From DATGLE01 sp035294325 (GTDB lineage: Bacteria; Chloroflexota; Ktedonobacteria; Ktedonobacterales; Ktedonobacteraceae): a stretch of DNA of 64,000 bases. The position numbers were made by a program, and so were the translations under genes. Under the pieces are notes generated by a model. That model ran no database searches. It saw nothing but the letters and a program-made list of their open reading frames with translations, and was not told where the DNA came from. The stretch lies in assembly GCA_035294325.1 (NCBI GenBank), contig DATGLE010000013.1, positions 16,942 through 80,941 of the forward strand, read 5' to 3'. Shown piece by piece: positions 32,768 to 40,528 of the stretch (within the stretch, counting starts at the first letter, position 1; each line of letters begins with the position of its first letter).

Positions 32768-34222
32768 TCATCTCTCTCTCGACGAGCCGATGCCCATTTC
32801 CTCGCGGTACTTCGTCACCGTGCGTCGCGCCATCGGGATGCCGCGCGCGCTCATGAGGCGCGCCAGTTCTTCATCGCTCAAACGATGGCGTGGATCCTCT
32901 CCCTGGATCAGTTCGCGCAGCACATCCTTGACGCCAAGCGAACTGTCGAAGAAGTCCGAGAGCGGCATCAGCCGCCCGTTAGGGAGCAGTGCGTACTTGT
33001 TAGCCGTCGCGCGACTGACCGTCCCTTCATCCAGGCCCAACCTCTGGGCTACCTCCGCGCGCGTGAGCGGGCGCAGCGCGCGCACGCCCTGTTCCAGAAA
33101 CTCGCGCTGGTAGTCCACCACCAGCGTCGCCACACGTTTGAGGGTGCGCCAGCGCCGCTGCATGCACTCTACGAAGAAGCGGGCGCGCTCGCGGTGGTCG
33201 TGCAGGTAGCGCTGTACTTCGCGGCTGGCAAGCGCGGGGGAGAATGAGGCGCCCGGCTCGTTGTACTCCGTGGCGATGGCGAAGTGATAGCGCTTCTCTT
33301 CGATCACCTCGACCTCGAAACCGCCGGCGGCGCGCCGAATGACCAGATCGGGACGGATGTAGGGCGCGGAACTCCCCGGGCGCAGCACGCGTGTATCCGG
33401 GCGATAAATGTGGGCCGGGAAGGGGTGTAACATGGTGCGGATATAGCGCAATGCCTGGCGGATCTCCTGCTCGGGGGCTTGCAGTTTGCGCGCCAGTTCA
33501 TGTACCTGGTGCTGGCCGAGCTGATCGAGATGACGTTCGATAAGAGGACGCGCGAGTGGATGGGGCGGCGCCTGCTCGCTCAGCGCGTCGAGCTGGAGCA
33601 GCAGGCACTCGCGCAGGTCGCGGGCGCCGATGCCCAGGGGTTCGAGCGTATGTAACTGGCGCAGGACGTATTCGACGCGCTCCAGAGGAACCGCGAGCTG
33701 GGCGGCGATCTCCTCCAGACTGATCTCCAGGTAGCCGCGCTCGTTGAGGTTGCCTACCAGTTGTTCGGCGATAGGAGCCTCGTCGGGGGCAACCAGAGCC
33801 TCCAACTGCTGCAAGAGCGTCTCGGCCAGCGTCTCGCCGGTAGGGATGCGCGATAGGGGATCGTCCGCCTCGTCGCCATCGACCTCGATGAAGCCGTAGT
33901 TGTCGATGTCGTAGTAGGTCTGCTGCGAAGTCCATAGCGGTTCGCTGTGCTGCTCCTCTACTGAGGTCTCGCGCACCTGAGCGAGCGGGTGCGTTGAAGG
34001 CGCGGCATGCCCGCACACGCTGCACACCTGCCCGTAGAGGGAGGCGCCGCAAAAAAGACAGATGCGCTGCTCATGCACTTCCAGCGCCGGATTCTCCATT
34101 TGCTCCTGACTAATAGCATATTCTACCTCGTCGGACGACAGGTGTAGAATGGTACTGGAGGTGATGAGCCTGGCGCTGACGCGCAGCGCATGTTCTGGTC
34201 TTGCTCCTGGTTCTAGTCGCAT
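32768..34222 (-). CDS. rpoN: RNA polymerase sigma-54 factor with an inserted zinc ribbon
   Basis: Sigma factor for enhancer-dependent -24/-12 promoters, 484 residues. Region I is short and divergent (HLSSDEVEYAISQEQMENPALE, about 27-48; quoted in parts). A Cys4 zinc ribbon follows at C55-x2-C58...C67-x2-C70, which is not part of usual RpoN. The core-binding domain (about 125-300), the helix-turn-helix (LTRAEVAQRLGLDEGTVSRATANKY, abbreviated) and the RpoN box ARRTVTKYRE at 465-474 are all intact. GGGGGAAG precedes the ATG. No enhancer-binding activator gene and no convincing -24/-12 site were found in the window. Confidence 0.93.
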   Translation of the reverse strand: MRLEPGARPEHALRVSARLITSSTILHLSSDEVEYAISQEQMENPALEVHEQRICLFCGASLYGQVCSVCGHAAPSTHPLAQVRETSVEEQHSEPLWTSQQTYYDIDNYGFIEVDGDEADDPLSRIPTGETLAETLLQQLEALVAPDEAPIAEQLVGNLNERGYLEISLEEIAAQLAVPLERVEYVLRQLHTLEPLGIGARDLRECLLLQLDALSEQAPPHPLARPLIERHLDQLGQHQVHELARKLQAPEQEIRQALRYIRTMLHPFPAHIYRPDTRVLRPGSSAPYIRPDLVIRRAAGGFEVEVIEEKRYHFAIATEYNEPGASFSPALASREVQRYLHDHRERARFFVECMQRRWRTLKRVATLVVDYQREFLEQGVRALRPLTRAEVAQRLGLDEGTVSRATANKYALLPNGRLMPLSDFFDSSLGVKDVLRELIQGEDPRHRLSDEELARLMSARGIPMARRTVTKYREEMGIGSSRER

Positions 34223-34263
34223 TCACTTCCCCCTATCAGCCCCTCTTTTAAAGAAAAAGAGAA

Positions 34264-34347
34264 AAAAGAGATTTTTCGGGGGACACCCCCGCGCCCCCGT
34301 TCAAGGGCTACCGCCCCTGACGACCCCGTTCAAAAGAGATTTTTCGG
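34264..34347. repeat. GC-rich insert flanked by 16-bp direct repeats
   Basis: AAAAGAGATTTTTCGG occurs at 34264-34279 and 34332-34347, enclosing 52 bases of very GC-rich sequence with small stems (GGGGG.../CCCCC). It lies between the rpoN start and the rnc stop. The arrangement looks like a small insertion with a target duplication or a tandem duplication, but the insert does not match the MITE ends. Confidence 0.5.
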
Positions 34348-34355
34348 AGATATGC

Positions 34356-35036
34356 TCAGAGCCATCCCCGGTTGACGAGTGCGGCGTGCGCCGCTTCCTG
34401 CTCCGCGCTCTGCTTATTGCGTCCCTGTCCCCTGCCTGCCACCTGGTCGCCCAGCAGCACCTCCACGGTGAACTCGCGCTGGTGAGATGGCCCCTCCTGG
34501 CTTACCAGGCGGTAGGAAGGGGTAATGCCGTCGTGAGCCTGTGCCAGTTCTTGAAAGAGCGATTTATTATCTTTGAAAAGACGTTTGCTGACAATAGTAT
34601 GAGCAATCGGCTCCAGGCGCGGAATTAAAAAGTTCTGCACGGCCTCCAACCCCTGGTCGAGATAAAGCGCGCCCAGAATCGCCTCGAAGGCGGAAGCGAG
34701 CACACGCTGGCCGCCTCCCGTGTGCTGCTCGCCCTTGCCCATGAGCAGAAAACTGCCCAGATTGATCGCGCGGGCGAAGTCCGCCAGCGTCTCCGTGCGC
34801 ACCAGGACGGCGCGCACGTCGGTCAGTTCTCCCTCGCTTAACTCGGGAAAGGTGCGATAGAGAAAATCCGCACTGACCAGGGCAAGGATCGAATCGCCCA
34901 GGAACTCCAGGCGCTCATTCGAGCGCTTCCCCACGCCGGGAGTTTCGTAAATATAGGAGCGATGCGTAAGCGCAGTGCTCAGGAGTTCCTGATCGCGAAA
35001 GCGCACCCCCAGGATCTTTGTTAATTGTTCGTCCAT
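34356..35036 (-). CDS. rnc: Ribonuclease III
   Basis: Double-strand-specific endonuclease for rRNA and mRNA processing, 226 residues from an ATG that shares its A with the selD stop (TGATG), so it is translationally coupled to selD. The catalytic domain carries the signature NERLEFLGDSILALV (40-54) and the downstream E in ASAFEAILGALYLDQG. The dsRNA-binding domain occupies about 155-226 with the GRGQGRNKQSAEQEAA motif. Length is normal. Confidence 0.96.
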   Translation of the reverse strand: MDEQLTKILGVRFRDQELLSTALTHRSYIYETPGVGKRSNERLEFLGDSILALVSADFLYRTFPELSEGELTDVRAVLVRTETLADFARAINLGSFLLMGKGEQHTGGGQRVLASAFEAILGALYLDQGLEAVQNFLIPRLEPIAHTIVSKRLFKDNKSLFQELAQAHDGITPSYRLVSQEGPSHQREFTVEVLLGDQVAGRGQGRNKQSAEQEAAHAALVNRGWL

Positions 35037-36094
35037 CAAGATACCTCTAACAACACCTGCTCCTCGCCTCGTACCTGCTCTGTAACCTCGCCAATGCGCC
35101 AGAAAGTAACCTCCGGGGCCAGCGCGGCGAGCGCTGTCCAGGCCGCGGGATCAATCGCGGCGAAGAGGCCGCCCGAGGTCTGGGGATCCCAGAGCAGTTC
35201 GCGTTCGATAGCATCAAGCTGCTCGTCGATACGTACATGCGGGGCGAGGTACGTCTCGTTGCGCTGCGAGCCTCCAGGGATGCATCCGACCTCCGCGTAA
35301 TGATAGACATTGGGCAATTTCGGCAGCGCGGCGTACTCGAAGCGCATCCCGACCAGACTCTGTGATGCCATCTCCCAGGCATGGCCGAGCAGGCCAAATC
35401 CGGTAATATCGGTGGCCGCGTGTACCGCCGGCCCCGCCTGTGTGAGCGCCTCGCTGGCTCTGCGATTGAGCTGCGTCATCGATTGAATGGCGGCAGCCAG
35501 ATCGCTATCTGCCACCAGATCGCGTTTATGTGCGGTTGTAATCAGCCCTGTCCCCAGCGGTTTGCTGAGGATCAACACGTCCCCGGGCCTGGCTCCGCCC
35601 TTTGTCAGAATACGCTCGGGATGTACTATTCCCGTCACGGCGAGGCCATATTTCGGCTCCCTGTCCATGACGGTATGACCTCCGGCGATGGCACCTCCGG
35701 CCCGTGCAACAGTATCCATGCCACCACGTAGAATCTCAGCAAGAAGTGCGGAATCCAGATCGTCGGGCCAGGCGACCAGGTTGATAGCCATCAGGACCTG
35801 CCCGCCCATCGCGTAGACATCGCTCAGGGCATTGGCGGCGGCGATAGCGCCAAACGCGTAGGGATCATCGACGACAGGCGGAAAGAAATCAGCCGTGCTG
35901 ATGATCGCCTGCTGATCGTTGACTCGATATACCGCTGCGTCATCTATCGTGTCCAGGCCCACGAGCAGGTCGCGCGGCATGCTATGTGATTGAAATTGAC
36001 GCAAAACTTGCGCCAGGGCGCCTGGTCCCATTTTGGCCGCTCAACCAGCGCAACTGGCGAGCGAGGTCAGGCGAATCTGGCGACCGGTACTCAT
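35036..36094 (-). CDS. selD: Selenophosphate synthase SelD, itself a selenoprotein (in-frame UGA at 36041-36043)
   Basis: Makes selenophosphate from selenide and ATP. The frame without recoding starts at an ATG at 36031 and lacks the catalytic N-terminus. Read upstream through one UGA it extends to an ATG at 36094 preceded by AAGGATG, encoding MSTGRQIRLTSLASCAGU then AAKMGPGALAQV. This restores the family motif, with selenocysteine (U18) at the catalytic Cys position and the essential Lys21. Full length is then 352 residues, normal for SelD. The 40 bases after UGA can form a SECIS-like hairpin (CCAGG/CCTGG around CGC). GGHTVMDREPKYG and the PQTSGGL block confirm the family. A good promoter lies at 36140-36168. 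Confidence 0.9.
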
Positions 36095-36139
36095 TTGCCA
36101 TTCATCCTTAAAAACCATAAAGGCTGTTGTTCCGCCGAC

Positions 36140-36168
36140 ATTGTAGCGCGTTTTTCCCCGGATAGCAA
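36140..36168 (-). promoter_or_regulatory. Sigma-70-type promoter for selD-rnc
   Basis: On the reverse strand TTGCTA (36163-36168) and TACAAT (36140-36145) are 17 bases apart. Predicted start is near 36133, about 40 bases upstream of the extended selD start at 36094, which supports that start over 36031. Confidence 0.62.
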
Positions 36169-36236
36169 CGTTGGCACCGTATGAGGATGCGTGCAGCGCC
36201 TTTTGCACTCCTCACCACCTTCGGTGGCTCATCGAA

Positions 36237-36391
36237 GAGGGAAGGGGGTGCGTGTGGTGTGGGCGCCCGCACCACATGCACCCCCTTCCCTCCTCAGCGC
36301 TTCGCTGCACGAGGCTCGCTGGCGGTCCGGCGATGAATAAGGGTACGTGGCGGGTGGCTGGCGCCGCCAGCCACCCGCCACGTACCCTTAT
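36237..36391. repeat. Two long palindromes in a divergent promoter gap
   Basis: The first has a 23-bp stem with one G-T pair, from 36237 to about 36291, with a 10-base loop. The second is near-perfect, with a stem of about 27 bp (36337-36363 with 36365-36391) and almost no loop. Both lie between selD (reverse) and the PAP2 gene (forward), where no terminator is expected. The rest of 36169-36523 shows no gene. Confidence 0.72.
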
Positions 36392-36523
36392 CCATCACGA
36401 GCGACGCAGTTGCGAGGCGTCTATGAATAGCCCGATAGGGCCTCTTGATTCCTGGAATATGCACGATAGGATATACTAAGAAAAAAGATTAAGAATGGAT
36501 GAAAGACTGGTCAGGAATGCCGC

Positions 36524-37558
36524 ATGAAGTGTGTACATTGTGGATTCACCATCCCGCATATCCCTGAGGATGGGTTATGCCCTCGTTGTGGTTCAGCCCT
36601 CTCTACAACGCAGACATTCGCATTAGAGCCGGTATGGCAGCACAGCGGCCGGGAAAACCGGGAAAGAGCTATAGAAAGTGCCTCAACGGTTGCCCTCCAG
36701 GTTATGCCGCACATACGACTGCCTGTACGCCAGGTTGATCAGGAGGTGGCGCTGCCGGTTCCTCAATCGCTGGCCCGGCCGGTGATGCAGCGTATCGCGG
36801 AAAAAGAGATTACCTATGCTGATGTCATACGCTATTTCAAAGCAAAATCCACGCGAATCCTGATAGGTCTCGGTGCGCTCCAGTTCGCGCTCTTTGTCCT
36901 GCTGGCATGGTGGGTATACCAGCGTCCCCTCTGGCATATCGATGCGGCAGTCACGCGCCAGTTTCAGAGCCACCAGGCGATCTGGGTGCGCGATACGATG
37001 TTTGCTGTGAGCATGCTCGGCAATATACCGCATCTGCTCCAGGGATTGGTGGTGCTGACGGCTCTCATCATATGGTTCGCCCGCCGCCGTTTAGCGGCGC
37101 TGCTCATGATCCTCGTGTACGAGGTGAGCGAGCAGGTATATCCACTGGTGAAGTCCATAGTACATCGTCCGCGCCCTACCGAGGCAAGGCACGTACTCGT
37201 GCTTACTCCTGCCAGCGGAACAAGCTTCCCCAGCGGGCATGTGGTGACATATAGCTCTTACTGGGGGCTGCTCTTCCTGCTGGTCATCTTCGTTCTGCCG
37301 GGGAGATGGAGCAGGACCTGGTGGTGGCGCGTGCCCGTCCTGCTTGTTTCAGGGGCATTCGTGATGTTGATCGGCCCGTCGCGCATCTATGTGGGCGATC
37401 ACTGGCTGACCGATGTGATGGGCGGCTATCTCTTCGAGGGCTTTCTGCTTTGCTGCGCCTTCCTGTTCTATTACAAAATGATAGAGGTCGGTCCTAAGCT
37501 GAAAGCGGTGGCTATGCAGCGCTTCAAGTGGCTCAACAAGGTCCCCTTTCTGCGCTGA
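36524..37558 (+). CDS. PAP2-family membrane phosphatase with N-terminal zinc ribbon
   Basis: Integral membrane phosphatase likely acting on undecaprenyl pyrophosphate or another lipid phosphate, 344 residues. Residues 1-25 form a zinc ribbon (CVHC...CPRC). About 80 hydrophilic residues follow, then six membrane helices from about residue 110. The three PAP2 motifs are complete: K-x6-RP in KSIVHRPRP, PSGH in SFPSGHVV, and SR-x5-H-x3-D in SRIYVGDHWLTD. Lipid-carrier recycling would fit the polysaccharide genes that follow. AGGA precedes the ATG. The cytosolic zinc ribbon is unusual for the family and may mediate contacts. Confidence 0.9.
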   Translation: MKCVHCGFTIPHIPEDGLCPRCGSALSTTQTFALEPVWQHSGRENRERAIESASTVALQVMPHIRLPVRQVDQEVALPVPQSLARPVMQRIAEKEITYADVIRYFKAKSTRILIGLGALQFALFVLLAWWVYQRPLWHIDAAVTRQFQSHQAIWVRDTMFAVSMLGNIPHLLQGLVVLTALIIWFARRRLAALLMILVYEVSEQVYPLVKSIVHRPRPTEARHVLVLTPASGTSFPSGHVVTYSSYWGLLFLLVIFVLPGRWSRTWWWRVPVLLVSGAFVMLIGPSRIYVGDHWLTDVMGGYLFEGFLLCCAFLFYYKMIEVGPKLKAVAMQRFKWLNKVPFLR

Positions 37559-37690
37559 AAGGATATTGACGTTTTCCATTCAAGATCGCCCCTGTCATCC
37601 TGAGCACAGCGAAGGATCTTTTTACAGGTAGGTTTGTTTGGGGAAAAGGGGAACCCACCGAAGACGCCCGCAAGGGGAGGGAACCCATCA

Positions 37691-37769
37691 AAGACGCCCG
37701 CCAGGGGCGTCTCTACATGGTTTCCCCCGTCACCGCTGTATGTGTAGAGACGCCCCTTGCGGGCGTCTT
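37691..37769. repeat. 27-bp-arm palindrome overlapping the end of a glycosyltransferase gene
   Basis: Arms 37691-37717 and 37743-37769 pair at 26 of 27 positions around a 25-base loop. A further partial copy of the left arm lies about 40 bases upstream (near 37650-37680). The stop codon of the reverse-strand glycosyltransferase (37730-37732) lies in the loop, so the right arm encodes that protein's last residues. Confidence 0.75.
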
Positions 37770-38953
37770 GTTCCTTTCTGGTCGTGCTTGCGTGTAAGGA
37801 TTTCGTGGATCAGGCCGGTGACGGTGATGCCCCAGGCGTCCCAGTTCAAGCGCGCATCGAAGGCCGCGCGGCTCGATGTGACGAGCGCGGCATAGCGCGC
37901 CTCATCGCGATAGATGCTGGCGATCAATTCCGCGTATTCGGCTCCGCCGGCTTCGGGTGGCAGCAAAAAGCCATTTTCGCCCTCGCTCACCGCGCCAGAG
38001 ACGCCGCCCGTGCTGGTCGCGATGATCGGTAAGCCGTAAGCGCTGGCCTCGCAGAAGACCATGCCGTAGCACTCGCTTCTGGTTGGCAAAAAGAGGAAGT
38101 CGCAGGTCTCGAACAGGCTCTCAAACTCTCTGCGCTGCTGCGGATCCCGCTTATCCAGATAAGGAATGATGCGCATGCGTTCGTGCCTGAACTGCTCAGG
38201 CGGAACGCAGCCGCAGATGATAAGCTCGGCGTTGATGCCCAGTTCTTCCAGCTTGAGCAGCGTATCAAAGGCTATCGCACCGCCTTTTCTTACCCAATCA
38301 ACGCCGATAAAGAGCAGCCGGCAGTGCTCCGAGCGGTGCCTGTTCTCGACGACGGTGATGGGCGGCGGGCTATCGAAATTGGCGCCGAAGGGAACGGCGC
38401 GCACCTTTTGCTTATCAACGCCGTAGCGCTCGATGGTGGCCTGCACGGCCCATTCGGAGGGATGCAGCACCAGGCTCGCCTTATCAATGGCGAACTGCTC
38501 AAGCGTGTCGGTCTGGTACCGCGACCTTTTGACCAGATTCGAGTATTCGGCATAGTAGTTGTGCAGCGCGGCGAAATTCGCGTCCTCGATCAGGACGATA
38601 GGGATATCAGTCTCCAGGAAGGCTATCTCAGTGCCGCCGCTGGGTGCGATGAGTACATCGAAGCTCCGCCCGGCGAGCTGGCGCGCGGCTGCGGCGGCGG
38701 AGGCTCTGGCGAGCGAGAAGGTATGATTATAGAGATAGTTCTTTTTTAAGAGCAGGCGGGACGCTTTGTTGATGATTTTTCCCAGGGTTTTGCGCCTGGA
38801 GCGGATGACGCTGATATGGTGGACATCCCCGCAATGCTTTTGCAACGTCTGGCTGATGCGATCAACGGTCCCGCCCCACGATGAGCGCTTTCTATCCTCT
38901 AACGTGTTGGCGGTCAGGATCGCGACTTGCAGGCGCTTCTCCTCGTTATCCAT
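37730..38953 (-). CDS. Glycosyltransferase family 4 protein
   Basis: Retaining GT-B glycosyltransferase, 407 residues, cytosolic and probably membrane-associated. The C-terminal half has the nucleotide-sugar site with the E-x7-E element in ECYGMVFCEASAYGLP and STGGVSGAVSEGENGFLL. The N-terminal acceptor domain begins at about residue 8 (VAILTANTLEDRKRSSWGG). The last 20 or so residues (about from KGTRRPQGASL) are encoded by the intergenic palindrome at 37743-37769 and are probably a late addition. It is the last gene in the reverse-strand block 37730-43500, separated from the next by a 330-base gap with a nested repeat. Donor and acceptor sugars are unknown. Confidence 0.88.
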   Translation of the reverse strand: MDNEEKRLQVAILTANTLEDRKRSSWGGTVDRISQTLQKHCGDVHHISVIRSRRKTLGKIINKASRLLLKKNYLYNHTFSLARASAAAAARQLAGRSFDVLIAPSGGTEIAFLETDIPIVLIEDANFAALHNYYAEYSNLVKRSRYQTDTLEQFAIDKASLVLHPSEWAVQATIERYGVDKQKVRAVPFGANFDSPPPITVVENRHRSEHCRLLFIGVDWVRKGGAIAFDTLLKLEELGINAELIICGCVPPEQFRHERMRIIPYLDKRDPQQRREFESLFETCDFLFLPTRSECYGMVFCEASAYGLPIIATSTGGVSGAVSEGENGFLLPPEAGGAEYAELIASIYRDEARYAALVTSSRAAFDARLNWDAWGITVTGLIHEILTRKHDQKGTRRPQGASLHIQR

Positions 38954-39050
38954 AATATTCTCGCTCCCAAAGGGTTCCTCTATTGATCATCGGGCCAGAG
39001 TCTCTGCCAATAATGGTTTTTGACAACCGAGATCGATGACGGAACAGGAG

Positions 39051-39212
39051 TAGGGGCGCCGCGCCGCCGTCGACGTGCAACACCGTCACCTGTCTGCGGC
39101 GCAAGCCCGTCGGCCCCTGCCACAAACCGTACATTTCAGGTTGGCATCTGGGCGGGCTTGCGCCGCAGACTTGCCACCAGCCATTGCCCAGAACGGCGGC
39201 GCGGCGCCCCTA
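39051..39212. repeat. Nested inverted repeat, about 160 bp
   Basis: Outer arms of 18 bp (39051-39068 with 39195-39212, TAGGGGCGCCGCGCCGCC type) enclose inner arms of 18 bp (39092-39109 with 39153-39170), both perfect. The gap 38954-39283 between two glycosyltransferase genes holds no gene. No flanking direct repeat was identified. Confidence 0.7.
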
Positions 39213-39283
39213 CAGTGTTCCACGTCTCTTCACGAAAATCCACCGACCGTTACCGATCTGGTTGTTAAAAATCATCATACACC

Positions 39284-40528
39284 CTATGTTGTCAAAATAC
39301 CGGCTGATTTCTGATTGGCCTGTGCATAGATTTCGTCGAGCGTTTGCAGGGCGACCCGGGCATCGTAGCGCTCCAGAATGAGCTGGCGAGCGTTGCGCGC
39401 AAGCGTCCGCGCTAATGGCTCGTCCTGGAGCACGCGCGCACAGGCCCGTGCGAAATCTTGCGGCGTATCCGCGATCAGCAGATGCTCCCCGTCGCGCACG
39501 GCCAGGCCCTCGCAGCCAACCGTTGTGGAAATTACCGGCACGCCCATCGCCATCGCCTCCAGAATCTTGACGCGCACGCCGCCGCCTGAGAGCAGCGGCA
39601 CGGCCAGCGCGCTCGCTCCAATCCAGAACGGCTCGGTGCTGGCGACATAGCCGTGCAGGTTTACGCCCGGACAGCGTTCGGCCAGCACTTGCAATGTACG
39701 CGGTGGGCGGGCGCCCACAACATCGTAGGTGAGATCAGGGCACAGTTCGCGCAAATAGTGATAGCCCTCCTGGAGCCACCAGATCACGCCCTCGCTGTTC
39801 GGCGGCCAGAACATCGTGCCGATGGTAAAGAGGCGGTTGGGCTGCGGCGCACGCGCGGCATAGATATCGGCAAAGCGCGCAGCGTCAACCGTAATCGGGA
39901 TCACCTCTATTGGCACAGAGCTTCCGGCGACCATGCGCAGCGCCTCGCGGTCATGCTCGCTCACTGCCAGCACCACCTGCGCACGCCGGCAAGCCTCACC
40001 CTCCATCTCGCGTATGAGCCGCACCTCGCGCCCGAGCAGCCAGCGCGCCAGGGGATTGCGGGCACCCTTGCGCAGCCGCTCGACCACCTGCCAGACAGCG
40101 TTATGCTCATCGAGGATAACGGTGCCGGACCAGTCGCGCGGAACGAAGCGCATCATGTTCAACTGGTCGACGTGCAGCACATCGATCTGCTCTTCCTGCA
40201 AGAGCAGGCGCACCAGCGCCTGCATCTCGGCGCGGTCATCGCGGCGCAGGATGAAAGAGTCGCCCGTGAGCAGGCTCTCAAGCATAAAACGCGCATCGCT
40301 GAGCCGCGAGCGTTTGATCGGGACCGTCTCTATCCGGCGGCAGATATCGCGCAGCATCCCGGCGTCGCGAACCTCCTGGGGGCCGCGCACAAACGTGCAG
40401 TACACCACCTCGTGGTGCGCGGCCAGGTGGCGCAGGACCTGGAGCGTCTTAATCTTGGGGCCGGCGTCGGCTGGATAGACAACAACCTGTGTCAATACGA
40501 GTACCCGCATTACATCTGTCCCTTTCAT
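39284..40528 (-). CDS. Glycosyltransferase family 4 protein
   Basis: GT-B glycosyltransferase, 414 residues from an ATG that overlaps the stop of the preceding gene (ATGA); an ATG 18 bases later (40510, MRVLVLTQV) with AAGGGA upstream is equally possible. The N-terminal domain begins with the GT4 pattern PADAGPKIKTLQVLRHLA. The C-terminal donor domain has KILEAMAMGVPVISTTVGCEGL, where the second Glu of the E-x7-E pair is kept. It forms an operon with the glycosyltransferase and phosphodiesterase-like genes upstream and likely adds one sugar of an exported glycan. Confidence 0.9.
   Translation of the reverse strand: MKGTDVMRVLVLTQVVVYPADAGPKIKTLQVLRHLAAHHEVVYCTFVRGPQEVRDAGMLRDICRRIETVPIKRSRLSDARFMLESLLTGDSFILRRDDRAEMQALVRLLLQEEQIDVLHVDQLNMMRFVPRDWSGTVILDEHNAVWQVVERLRKGARNPLARWLLGREVRLIREMEGEACRRAQVVLAVSEHDREALRMVAGSSVPIEVIPITVDAARFADIYAARAPQPNRLFTIGTMFWPPNSEGVIWWLQEGYHYLRELCPDLTYDVVGARPPRTLQVLAERCPGVNLHGYVASTEPFWIGASALAVPLLSGGGVRVKILEAMAMGVPVISTTVGCEGLAVRDGEHLLIADTPQDFARACARVLQDEPLARTLARNARQLILERYDARVALQTLDEIYAQANQKSAGILTT

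Noticed and set aside
36160..36200. Sigma-54 (-24/-12) promoter suggested by TGGCACC near 36172
   Set aside because: The required TTGC element at the correct spacing is missing; a 17-spaced sigma-70-type promoter explains selD.
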